64,000 nt of DNA, from assembly GCF_052324685.1 (NCBI RefSeq), contig NC_135225.1, positions 14,464,110 through 14,528,109 of the forward strand. The letters are read 5' to 3'. The translations under genes and the position numbers were made by a program. Shown here one piece after another: positions 12,297-31,649 of the stretch. The notes below the pieces were generated by a model. It was not told where the DNA came from. It was given only the letters and a program-made list of their open reading frames with translations, and made no database searches. Source of the stretch: Brachyhypopomus gauderio (lineage: Eukaryota; Chordata; Actinopteri; Gymnotiformes; Hypopomidae). Position 1 is the first letter of the stretch. Each line of letters begins with the position of its first letter.

Positions 12297-13645
12297 ATCC
12301 AGTTTCACGGTTCTGTCTCCTCCATCAGTTACACTGTTCTGTCTCCTCCATCAGTTACATGGTTCTGTCTCCCCATCAGTTACACGGTTCTGTCTCCTCC
12401 ATCAGTTACACGGTTCTGTCTCCTCCATCAGTTACACGGTTCTGTCTCTCCATCAGTTACACGGTTCTGTCTCCTCCATCAATTACACGGTTCTGTTTCC
12501 TCCATCAGTTACACGGTTCTGTCTCCCCATCAGTTACACAGTTCTGTCTCCCCATCAGTTACACGGTTCTGTTTCCTCCATCAGTTACACGACTCTGTTT
12601 CCTCCATCAGTTACACGGTTCTGTCTCCTCCATCAGTTACACAGTTCCGTCTCCCCATCAGTTACACGGTTCTCTCTCCTCCATCAGTTACACGGTTCTG
12701 TTTCCTCCATCAATTACACGGTTCTGTTTCCCCATCAGGTACACGGTTCTGTTTCCCCATCAGGTACACGGTTCTGTTTCCTTCATCAGTTACACGGTTC
12801 TGTTTCCTCCATCAGTTACACGGTTCTCTCTCCTCCATCAGTTATACGGTTTTCTCTCCTCTATCAGTTACACGGTTCTGTCTCCCCATCAGTTACACGG
12901 TTCTGTTTCCTCCATCAGTTACACGGTTCTGTTTCCTCCATCAGTTACACAGTTCTCTCTCCTCCATCAATTACACGGTTCTGTTTCCTCCATCAGTTAC
13001 ACTGTTCTGTCTCCCCATCAGTTACACTGTTCTGTCTCCCCATCAGTTACACGGTTCTGTTTCCCCATCAGGTACACGGTTCTGTTTCCTCCATCAGTTA
13101 CACGGTTCTGTTTCCTCCATCAGTTACACTGTTCTGTCTCCCCATCATTTACACGGTTCTCTCTCCTCCATCAGTTATACGGTTCTGTTTTCCCATCAGT
13201 TACACGGTTCTGTCTCCCCATCAGTTACACGGTTCTGTTTCCTCCATCAGTTACATGGTTCTGTCTCCTCCATCAGTTACACGGTTCTGTCTCCTCCATC
13301 AGTTACACGGTTCTGTTTCCTCCATCAGTTACATGGTTCTGTCTCCTCCATCAGTTACACGGTTCTGTCTCCTCCATCAGTTACACGGTTCTGTTTCCTC
13401 CATCAGTTACATGGTTCTGTCTCCTCCATCAGTTACACGGTTCTGTCTCCTCCATCAGTTACACGGTTCTGTTTCCTCCATCAGTTACACGGTTCTGTCT
13501 CCTCCATCAGTTACACGGTTCTGTTTCCTCCATCAGTTACACGGTTCTCTCTCCTCTATCAGTTACACGTTTCTGTTTCCCCATCAGTTACACGGTTCTG
13601 TCTCCCCATCAGTTACACGGTTCTGTCTCCCCCATCAGTTACACC
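12297..13645. repeat. 25/26-bp minisatellite, about 52 copies
   Basis: Unit contains TCTCCTCCATCAGTTACACG plus GTTCTG. Variants have CTCCCCATCAG (25 bp), TTTCC or GGTACACGG. Each unit resembles a 3' splice site (pyrimidine tract then CAG). Long forward frames are a by-product of the stop-poor unit. Confidence 0.97.
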
Positions 13646-13977
13646 GTGTGATGATAGTGAAGTGAGTTCTGTGTGCTCACCATGTGATGATAGTGAAGTG
13701 AGTGTTGTGTGCTGATCAGTGTGCTGATAGTGAATTGAGTGCTGTGTGCTGATCAGTTTGATGATCTTGGTTTGGGTGTTCACTGATTTCCTTTCATCAG
13801 GCAGAAGTCCTGATAAACTAAACTTTGAGTACTACACACACACACAAGCACACACGCACACACACACACACACAAACACACACACCCACACACACAGAAT
13901 GCTTTCATAAAGGAGAAGGAAGTGGCATAGGGCAAAGCAAAGCTGAGTGTGTTTTGAACCAGCAACAGAACATAAGA

Positions 13978-14030
13978 CTCTGTGGGTGGAGGCCCTGTGG
14001 GTGGAGGCTCTGTGGGTGGAGGCTCTAGCA
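13978..14030. repeat. 16-bp tandem repeat, about three copies
   Basis: CTCTGTGGGTGGAGGC units. Confidence 0.85.
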
Positions 14031-14099
14031 GGGAGTTCTAAGGAAGACAACTTTACAGAACCAACTCAACCCTCTCAGAGCTGGTCTTCAGGACCAACC

Positions 14100-16136
14100 C
14101 ACCTCAACCATCCAGCAATTAACGGCAACAAACTGCACTCATAATGATTCTATCTGAGAACACTGTCTACCTCCTGCATCAGACTCAGGCCAGTGTTGGG
14201 ACACTTCAAACCCGTCCTCCTCCTCCTCCTCATCTTCCTCAGAAAGGGCGCTCTGTAGAAGACTGACCCTGTGTACTGTAATTGTTTCACAGATGCTGTG
14301 AATTTGACACACATTAATGATTGTGTCTGGCACACAGAACTCAACGCCACAACTAGAATCCTCAACAGCAGGGGGAGGGGCATCAGGGTTCCTGCTGTGT
14401 GCTTTCCAGATGCTTCTCTTTGTTGAAGAAATAGAAATATTCAATTCCTATTGGACAGATGGCTAAAGAGGGATTAGCACAGAGAGTCAGTGGAGCAGAA
14501 TTTCTGATGATTTCATTTTTCTGTACTGTTGTGGTTGGCTTTGGGATTTTTGCAACAAGAGCAGTTCTAGTGCACCGTGTGTCAATACTCAGACAGAAGG
14601 TTCACACACTCAGATCTCCTACTCGAAAACACAAGGAGTTTAATGTCATATTTATCTGCATTGGTGACAGACTGTGACACGAGCTGGTTCTTAGTCTTAC
14701 TGCCAGCTCTGCATATCAGTAATGCAGATAAAACCTTTTTTAACAAGCTTAATGGCGATGTCCTCAACTGTCTACTGTCTGACTTGATTACAACCTACTG
14801 TGGACTGATCAGCTATTTTAAGCATTGGCATCACTACTGCTCCTCAAAATCCTGCTGAACACAGCAAACTCAGTCCTCAGTGTAGAATTAGCACCTACGT
14901 TGACGTAAAGTCAGTTGACCCCAATTAAATGCTGTGAGAATTAATTCAAGACTAAGAATCTTACTGTGAACACAGTGAACTCCAGTCTCACAGCTACTTA
15001 ACGTCATCTTGGCCTGATTTCAGTGGTTGCCATCTAAGTCATTGCAGAATGCCAGTGGATTGTGCTTAAAAAACAAGACTGGAAAAGACACCAATCTGGT
15101 AACACACAAACCTGAGGCTTTCAATAGGATAAAAGTACTTCAGATAAATAAATGGACAAATGACTAATTAAACAAATAAGTAATGTTTCTTAAGAGAAAC
15201 ATAAGTTCTAGGGCAAGGCATTATATCTCTCTGAGGGCTCTAGGCCTCTTGGGGACCTTATCAGCAGAAGAAATTAGGTCAGTGTCTAGCCATTAGCTCC
15301 AGACACAGTCCTTTGTTTGGTGTATGTGTGTCTGAAGGAACGGGGGACTCGCTGTATGCGTGACCACAAAAGCCCAACTTCCCTCTGTGCACGAGGGCTG
15401 CCTGCTCACCACACGCCACTGCCAGCTGGTCGCACTCGTCTGCATGTTGTGAAAATGCTGAGCACGCAAAGAATGCAGCCTGAGCTTGTCTCCCCCTCCC
15501 CCGCTCCAGACTCCCATCAAGGGGCTTTTGTGACAAGTGTGGGAGTTATCAGAGAACACCAGACGATAAGGTATAGCGCTCAGGACAGATCTGGAGTGCT
15601 ATAAAGAAAACTTGTTTCTTTAAAGTGAAAGAAAGAGCAGAGAGAAAAGGTACCGGCCGTCCTACTTCATGGTTCATGGATTGGGAATGTGGTCTTTAAA
15701 AGTTAAACCAATCACTGCTGCTTGTGTGATGTGACAGTATGCTGATCATTACACACACCCAGTCTCACACTGACATCACATGCTGTCCTCAGATGACCTC
15801 GTGCCCTTGCTATTCCCTCTCTCTTGTGCCGCAGCTCTGGCAAGGCAAGATGGTTGTAAAAACTGTACCGCTTCTATGCTGCAATTCACTTACTGAGCCA
15901 AACAAGGAACCCTTTCCCACCCACTTACTACACGCTACAGCTCTGCCACCGAATAGCCCGACACAGCACAGGCACGGGTTTGTTTTGTATTGTATTTTCA
16001 TTTTCATTATCACCCATTATATAATTAACACAGTACACTACAGATAGAAAAGGGAGGCCCTGAATAATATTGTATGAGCTCTGGTAATTGTCTTTGAAGC
16101 CTCTGGTTTACCTTTTGTTTCTTGTGTCTGTTGCAG
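14100..16136. other. tet2 5'-proximal non-coding sequence
   Basis: No array or recognised mobile element. Ends in the acceptor TGTTGCAG at 16136 before the tet2 start codon. Open frames here are short and unlike known proteins. Confidence 0.5.
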
Positions 16137-16180
16137 GACGCAGAGAGGACACCCCTGTGAATGGACTCAGAGCAGGCCCG

Positions 16181-24323
<8,143 letters not shown>

Positions 24324-27095
24324 GCCTCTGTAGGTCTCTTCTTAGGTTTACATCATCTTTACTTGGGGGAACAAAATAGTAGTGCAAACGTGAAATGGTG
24401 CTACAGTATTGCATAGCAGACCTCAGTGCCACCAACTGTGTAGACCCAGAAACCTTCTGTGAGGTAAGTTATGATCCACACTATGAGCAATGCAGAACGG
24501 ACAACAGACTAATGACAGGTAACACATCAGTTCTTGAAAGATCAAGCTTTACTGATTGACCCTTAAAAGTGTTTATTTATTTTTTATGGTTCTCTTTCAA
24601 GACATTTGTTAGTGAAGATACTTCAGCTTTGGTAGCTTTAATTACACAGTGAACCAGAAACTATTATGACCTAAATCTTGGCATAAACCAGTGACTTTGT
24701 GGCTAATCCCCTTTCACGGTGCTAACTGAAGAGAATCTTGAATATACACTTTTTGTTTAAATGCCTTCATAAAATATTTTATTAGTGTGTTACCTCATAA
24801 TAAGCAATTATTTTCATGATGTATTTCAATTAGTAGCAATTATGGAAATATCTTAAAGGAACTGCTTTTATTCGTTTTTTTAAAAGCACTTTTTATCATG
24901 GGTGTACCTTTTTCATCCTATGGTCAGAACGCTGATTTAAGTAATTCTTTAGAAAGCCACTTGATCAGTGAAAGACTACATAAAATTTAACACTTATTGC
25001 AGTGGCAGTTCTGTAAGTTCGGAAACAAAACGTCAACGTGCAAAAGAAATTTTTTTCTTTGGTGCTTTCACAGTTTCACCCTCATATGTGCTTTATATTT
25101 ACTGTATATTGAGCCATTCTCAATGTTCTTTGTTCAAACAGTAATGTTCAGAGACATGCAGGAGTGGACAGACAGATCCAAGAGTGCTACTTCATGTTCA
25201 CTATAGTTACTGAGTGCTGGACCATGGGTCCAAAACGTATGCACAGAGTTTGGGAATTACAGTTGTTACAGTTAAATTCATGTCCTCGTTGCATTGGTCA
25301 AGAAACATGTAACAGGGTTTAGCTGTTTGTCAGTTTCAGTTACCAAGGCAGCTGGTTTGCTGTGGGGGTCCTTTAATGATTGTAATCTAGGTGTATGATA
25401 AAGGTAACATTTGTACAGTAAATTAATTCTTCTCTTTTCTGAAATTGCTTTAGATTTTAGTACTGTAAACAAGAGTGATATTTCTTTGGGGTTAAACTCA
25501 TTCTATTTCAAAATGGTGCTACTCAACCTGTTATAAACATATAATGTGAGAATCTTTATGGGTGGTGATACATTTTTTGAATGATGTAAGGAACCTACTT
25601 GGCATATACCTCAAACTATTTGTCTGCAATAGGATTACTATACCAAGGTGTCTATTTTTCTTTTTCCTGCATTCAGAACTCAGCAGAGAGAACACAAAAA
25701 CTTATGTCATCATAACGCTCAGTTCATCACTTACTTTCTTCACACTTCTACTAGAAAGTATTACTTGAACTTCAAGCATCAATGTAATAGCAAAATCAGG
25801 GATATTTCAGCTCATTTATGTGCTTACACAAGTCAGTTGTGTGGTCTCCTCTCATTCAGGGATTGAGTTTTGCATCTTCAATCCCTATGATTTACTTGTA
25901 TATACTACAAAGAAACTAACTTTGTAAAAGAATCAAATTACCTGCATTTTTGTACTTATGTTTTAGTGGATAGTTGGTAAACATTTTCTAGAAGTCATTT
26001 GAAAGTACATTAATATGCACTGAGTCGTCTGAAGGGGCAAAAGGGCATTTACTTTTGAATGGAAATTCATACCAGGACAGTCCAAACGTTTAACTATACA
26101 CATAGACGCATGTGTAAAGTTTTAAGCAAAAATGTATTTATAACCACTAAACATTTATTTTGATTGTTTTCCCTCCCTCTCTCCATTCAAATAAATGTGA
26201 CATATTCATGAGCACTGGTAATACGAGGCAATATTTCCCTATTTACATACATAAAATAATTTTCAGAAAGCACTTCGTTTCTTTTTCAGAAGAAAAAACA
26301 ATTAGGAATTAGGAACACAAAACATTTATTTAAACTGAAAAGGGTTACTGTAAATGTGTTATGAAATAAATTATGCCATGTTGTATATACCATGTGTTTA
26401 TTACAAAAAGTACAAACCCATGATTGGTGTATGTCTGTAGTTTGCTAATTGTATCCATAACCCTCCTTTCATTTACCCATCAAATGTGATTCCCTTTGAT
26501 TTTTACCTTTGTTGGTATTTGGATTTAACTCAAATCCCTCGTATCTCCTTTTATAGATTGGTTGCGTAGATATCACACTGTCAGTACTACAATACCTTTA
26601 CTGTACCAGATTCCTTTTTAGCTGAATGACTTACATTGAGTAATTTTGAAAAAGAATTCCAAGTTTGTAAATGCAATTAGGCGTTTGAGACCCTGCTTGA
26701 GCAGCTGGTTGTGGATGAGAGGAGTGAGGGGGGAATTCAGACCCATCACGTGCAAACATCACCATACTTGAAGACGTGTCAGCGTGTGTTATTTGAGTTG
26801 AGTCAGCCTTACTTGAATGACTTAAGACACACGGAGCTCACAGCTCATATGTTAAGCTGTTATGATTATGTACACGTGTTGGTATTTGGCAGTTAGACAC
26901 TAAAGGTTTGAAACATCTTTTTTTGTTTCCATTGCTCCCTTAAGTTTGGAATGTTTAAAAATGGATGGATATAAATACTGTAAGTATTGTAATTCACTGA
27001 AGTACTGAATGCAGTTTATTTGAAAGCTGTTTATTATATCATTCCTGATATTGCTGAGATGTGGGTGTTTTTAATAAAATTTATATTTATTTCAA
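24324..27095 (+). other. tet2: tet2 3' UTR
   Basis: AT-rich, non-coding, and free of the minisatellites that fill the rest of the window, which fits a transcribed and constrained 3' UTR. Candidate polyadenylation signals AATAAA occur at 26189-26194, 26365-26370 and 27073-27078; the last would give a UTR of about 2.77 kb. It holds miR-29 seed matches (24396-24403, 25060-25066, 25514-25521), miR-26 seed matches (25762-25769, 26765-26772, 26810-26817), one miR-101-type 8-mer (25460-25467) and two Pumilio elements TGTATATA (25897-25904, 26382-26389). The UTR end is inferred. Confidence 0.75.
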
Positions 27096-27198
27096 GCATT
27101 TCAGCTGTCACACTCATGAAATAAAAGGGAGCATCCCCATGCTGCAGCTTTAACTAGTTTGGGTTTAATGACAAAACAAGAGAGGCTTGTGGATTTAG

Positions 27199-27204
27199 TT
27201 TATT
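27199..27204 (-). other. ppa2: Candidate ppa2 polyadenylation signal
   Basis: AATAAA on the minus strand, about 450 bases beyond the ppa2 stop codon. It implies a 3' end near 27.18 kb, roughly 100 bases from the inferred tet2 3' end. Position and motif are seen; use is inferred. Confidence 0.45.
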
Positions 27205-27656
27205 TACCTAAACATAACGGTTACCCCCAGCATGAATCCTGGCAGGGTCAGCCATTCATGCACTCCCTTTGAAATACGTATTTAGAAAAACAGAACTCAT
27301 GGTGTTCAATGACGATGCACTTCCCCATCAGAACAGTGAAAAGCCCTCCTATGATGAAAGTATGCTAAGCATGTCTGTACTAACATTGGGAGGAACATAA
27401 CAGTAAATAATGTATCATTCATTTAACTAATTGAAAACTGAAATGATCTACATGCTTGCAATGGTACAGAAATGGGAAGCTTCTAAAATTATACAATCTG
27501 ATTTAAAAACTAAAGAAAACTGTTCACACATCAGTAGAGAGCACAAAGTTATTCACCTGTGACTTAGTTCTTCAGTGTAAGTGAATGTGTAAGTGTATGT
27601 TTAATTCCAGACAGATGTATACTGAGATGTAAGCTTCATCCTCTTCTAGATCACCG

Positions 27657-30600
27657 TCACAGGAAATACCATTTGTCCACTGTGAAAGAGATCATCACAC
27701 ACAACAGCATGCCTATCATTTGATATGCCATGAACAGGCTTGACAAAGGTGATCATATGTGCTTCAACACAAAAACACTGGGGGGGGGGGGGGGGGGGGG
27801 CAAATCTACCTTCTGAAGGAATGGGTAGCGATTCTCCATACTCAGGCGCCTAGGATCAAAGCACAGTCTGTCATGATTTCTGACAGGCATTGCACACATC
27901 CCCCAAGAGACCCTAATCGAAGCTTTTCTTATTCTCGGCACAGACAGCTTCAGATCCAGCTTCAATGGGTTAAACACTCACCCCCCTGACCACTGCATCA
28001 GCGTCCGCATCACTGCACCGGAACGGGCTTTCACCCACCGAGGAATTCTGACTACAACAACAAAAGCACGCTTTCAGTCTGTTAGTCCAACGCAGGAAAG
28101 CTCAGACGTAGAGACAGAAGGCTTACCAGACTATATCTCCACACTTCGTCTGTTTCTGCACAAGTGCTTTCCAATAGTTGTGAGCTGTTTTTATAACTTC
28201 TAAGGCAAAGTCCTGTAACACAAATCCATAACATTACAAGCAGTTGAATGAGAATAGAGGGAAAGGTTATTTTTACTGTGAGTGGTGTAATGATGTGGCA
28301 GTAACATGCCGACACAAACTGGCCCCGGTACCTTGTCCTTGTACTGGCCCTTAAAGGCAAACTGGTTCTCGGGTTTCCCATCTGGAATTTTGTACTTCCT
28401 GAACCATTCCACAGTTGCGTCCAACTGACCTGGTCTTTTCACACGAACATCTTCAATACCTAGTGATGAAGCAGAGAGTCATGTCCCGTTCCACTGACAC
28501 TGCTCTGTAGTCGGTGCAGGTAAACTGACTGTTAAGTGTGGAAGCGTCAGGGTCATCCGTATTGATGGCAATTATCTTCCAGTCTGTCTCTCCTTCATCA
28601 ATCAGAGCGAGTACACCGAGCACCTTCACCTGAATCACCTGCCCAGTGGAGCACACCTGAGACACACAGGTAAACACATACACACAGTTTCATATTACAA
28701 TTTACATTCATGACATTACCAGACAATTTTTTTCTTAAAAAAAAAAAAGTCTAAAGTATGTTTAAAGTGACTTACAATTATGACCTAAACAACAGTGTTA
28801 TCAGGGGCTCAAAAGGGTCAACGCAGCAACGGTGGGGCTTGAACGGTCAACCTTCTGATTACTAAACAAGCATCTTAACTGCTGAGCATGCAGTGTAATG
28901 GGGAACACCTACTGATCAGAACCTCTCTCACCTTACTGCCTATGTCACAAACATCTACAGGGTCGTTGTCTCCACAGCAGTTGGTGTCTTTGTCTGTGTG
29001 GTTCGGATCCTCCCAGGTCTGAGTCAAAAGTAATAAAATAATCTCAGCGTGTTAAACAAACAGACAAACCACTGCTGCACCACTACACTACCACACTCAC
29101 CTGTGGTAGAGCCCCATAGTTCCAGATGTAGCACCGGTACACTACCACACTCACCTGTGGTAGTGCCCCATAGTTCCAGATGTAGCACCGCTACACTACC
29201 ACACTCACCTGTGGTAGTGCCCCATAGTTCCAGATGTAGCACCGCTACACTACCACACTCACCTGTGGTAGAGCCCTATAGTTCCAGATGTAGCACCGCT
29301 ACACTACCACACTCACCTGTGGTAGTGCCCCATAGTTCCAGATGTAGCACCGGTACACTACCACACTCACCTGTGGTAGTGCCCCATAGTTCCAGATGTA
29401 GCACCGCTACACTACCACACTCACCTGTGGTAGAGCCCCATAGTTCCAGATGTAGCACCGCTACACTACCACACTCACCTGTGGTAGTGCCCCATAGTTC
29501 CAGATGTAGCACCGCTACACTACCACACTCACCTGTGGTAGTGCCCCATAGTTCCAGATGTAGCACCGCTACACTACCACACTCACCTTTGGTAGAGCCC
29601 CATAGTTCCAGATGTAGCACCGCTACACTACCACACTCACCTGTGGTAGTGCCCCATAGTTCCAGATGTAGCACCGCTACACTACCACACTCACCTGTGG
29701 TAGTGCCCCATAGTTCCAGATGTAGCACCGGTACACTACCACTCACCTGTGGTAGAGCCCCATAGTTCCAGATGTAGCCTTTATGTGGGAAGACGTTGGC
29801 TACGTAGCGCAGCCTGCCTTTCTTCACGTCCTGCTTGATGGGGTTCAGTGCCTCTTTCGTGGCAATCTGTAGAAATTCACAGGGTTGAACAAGGCCATAT
29901 AAAAGCAGAAATCTTCATGCCCGTTTTCTGCTGCAGTCGAACAGCGTTATTTTGGTGTCTGTTGCCGACCAGAAGAGGATGGATCCCCTTTGGTTAATCT
30001 TCCTCATGCTCTAGGTAGTGTCTTCCTCGTGTTCTAGGTAGTTTCTTCCTCGTGTTCTAGGTAGTTTCTTCCTTGCCACTGCTGGCTTTGGCTTACTAAC
30101 TGGGGACGGGGACTTGGACTCGGACATGTGTAAAGCTGCTCCGTGACAACAGCGCTATACAAATTAATTAGACTGACACCCATTAAAAGTGTGAAGTATA
30201 ATGTAGAAGTCAACTAGAACACAATAGCTAGATTGATATCAACAATTCCTGCCAAGTGCATAATACACCAGCCTTAGAAGCCAGCCTGTTAAAACACAAC
30301 TCTCTTGAAATCACACACACACACCTCCATCTTGGCATTTGTCCAGCGGGGAACCTCCACCACCATATTAAAGAGAATCTGTGGCAACAGAAATGTTTTT
30401 GTGTTAACATTTGCATGTAAATATACTGTAATTATCTACATACTAATTTCTTAAGTACACACATTCACCCACCAGCATGCATCTGAGATCAGCCATGTGA
30501 TTTAGTCTCTTAATTATCCAAAGTTAGTTGGAGTCAGTTATCAAGTATGCTGTTAAGCGTGCCACATCAACAAATACCCATGTCTAACGCCACACCACTT

Positions 30601-31546
30601 ATACATACTGTGCATCAATCTAATATGAAGTCCATCCATGGACACTACCAGGCTGTTTATACAAGGTAAAGCTGTGACAATTACCTCACTGTCGTCCGAT
30701 TTACGTTTTTTTGTTGGTACACCATTCTCCTGAAATATGGCCAAAACATTTTGAACATCTTTTAAGAAATAAATAGCGCCTGTCGTAAGACCATAGAAGC
30801 GTTAAACAGTTATAAGCCACAAAGTAATTTTTGTTATTGTGCATCAAAACCAACCTGTTCATCAGCTGCATAGAGGGGGATGTCGTGGAAGGGTGAAACG
30901 TGTTTACCATCGGACGTTTCTGCGCAGGACGATACAGTGTCACCATTAACACCAGTGGAACTACACCAGTGCAGCTTTAAGATTCCCACTGTTATCAAAA
31001 TGGCCTGCTACAGTGCACATCAACATGACACTGCAGAATATTAGCACGGATACTACATTAAGGCTTTGGGAAATGTATTTAACTATTTAACTCCGTGCAT
31101 ATCAATGTACTTGTATGTATTAAACTCTGTGTCGTTTTACACCCGGAATGATCACCCTCGATACACAGGAAATACCCAGCTAAGAGAGAGCATTCTGTGA
31201 CAATCCAACAAACAAAACAACTTTAAGCATTTATTTACAGTATTTATTTCGATAAGTAGCCCTGTATTATTGGTTTGTCGTTTCTGCGACCACCTAAAGC
31301 CGCATTCGACTCCAGACCACGCGAAATCTTCTGAATGAATTGTGGTTTTGTTTTCACCGTGACTAACTTACTAAAATAAATCCTGTAGTCGGGCGAGTTT
31401 GGGCGACCTCTCTCCTCCGTTAGAAAATGAGCCATTTTTCTGACACTGGGAAAAACGGCTGTGAAGAAAAGCAGACTTTTGTGAGGAGGCTGCAGCGCGA
31501 GAAAGGCAGCACGACAGCACGCAGCCGGACGCAGGAGCAGACGCAT
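27657..31546 (-). CDS. ppa2: Inorganic pyrophosphatase 2, mitochondrial (twelve coding exons)
   Basis: Hydrolyses pyrophosphate to phosphate in the mitochondrial matrix. Coding exons in transcript order: 31546-31372, 30919-30855, 30729-30685, 30378-30325, 29866-29747, 29018-28932, 28656-28530, 28459-28332, 28212-28127, 28051-27982, 27849-27810, 27679-27657. Phases join to 339 aa (human 334). The chosen start [15 protein letters not shown] begins an Arg-rich, acid-free stretch typical of a mitochondrial presequence; the conserved region begins at [10 protein letters not shown]. The soluble family I signature DNDPVDV is in exon 6, with SPFHDIPL in exon 2 and [12 protein letters not shown] in exon 7. 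The last two exons are very short (40 and 23 coding bases) and were placed by phase and by a DKWYFL ending that resembles the human C-terminus; they are the least certain part. Intron 5 carries a minisatellite made from the exon 5 donor region. Confidence 0.94.
27780..27800. repeat. Poly-G tract (21)
   Basis: On the ppa2 sense strand this is C21, beginning ten bases after the exon 11 donor. Quadruplex or i-motif formation is plausible. Confidence 0.95.
28731..28895 (-). mobile_element. tRNA-derived SINE in ppa2 intron
   Basis: On the minus strand an A-box-like GCTCAGCAGTTAAG and a B-box-like CCGTTCAAGCCCC are followed by the TGTAAGTCACTTTAAA tail typical of V-SINE-like fish elements. Same strand as ppa2, in intron 6. 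Confidence 0.65.
29080..29746 (-). repeat. 54-bp minisatellite carrying copies of the ppa2 exon 5 end and donor
   Basis: Each unit holds about 32 bases matching the 3' end of ppa2 exon 5, its donor CCACAG|GTGAG, and about 20 bases of intron. Donor copies sit at plus positions 29101, 29155, 29209, 29263, 29317, 29371, 29425, 29479, 29533, 29587 (mutated to CCAAAG), 29641 and 29695; the real one is at 29747. Period is 54 except the exon-proximal unit (52), so copies are out of frame with the exon. Lies wholly in intron 5. Confidence 0.97.
29935..30165 (+). mobile_element. LINE-tail-like interspersed repeat
   Basis: AGAGGATGGATCCCCTTTGG, CTTGCCACTGCTGGCTTTGG and GCTGCTCCGTGACAACAGCG in order are the landmarks of a very common fish LINE 3' tail. 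A 23-base piece (TCTTCCTCGTGTTCTAGGTAG plus TT) is triplicated inside it. In ppa2 intron 4, antisense to the gene. Confidence 0.55.
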
Positions 31547-31649
31547 CGTCCCCTCGCCTTCGGCCGCTCTCTCCCCGCCGTGGGCGACACTTCCTCGGCG
31601 GGCTCCCGGAGCTTGTTGGTTATGTGGCACCGCCACCTACCCGCCGCTT

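Noticed and set aside
12092-13665. Two forward frames of about 490-520 codons
   Set aside because: They are translations of the 25/26-bp array, with no domain or codon signature.
14459-14677. 72-codon frame with a hydrophobic stretch
   Set aside because: No homologue recognised, no splice or promoter context, length within chance expectation.
16088-16180. Upstream in-frame Met giving a signal-peptide-like start for TET2
   Set aside because: That stretch is intron: an acceptor lies at 16136 and METEKTRHE at 16181 aligns with the known TET2 start.
27981-28051. ppa2 ending at a TAA just past the exon 10 donor
   Set aside because: A good GTGAGT donor and two short in-phase downstream exons restore the conserved C-terminal ending, so read-through is less likely.
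28801-28890. Possible tRNA gene on the minus strand
   Set aside because: A- and B-box-like motifs are there, but no cloverleaf, and the SINE tail follows; it is a retroposon.
31547-31636. Extended N-terminus for PPA2 starting at 31636
   Set aside because: It adds a Glu/Gly-rich stretch before a good mitochondrial presequence; the 31546 start gives a family-typical length.
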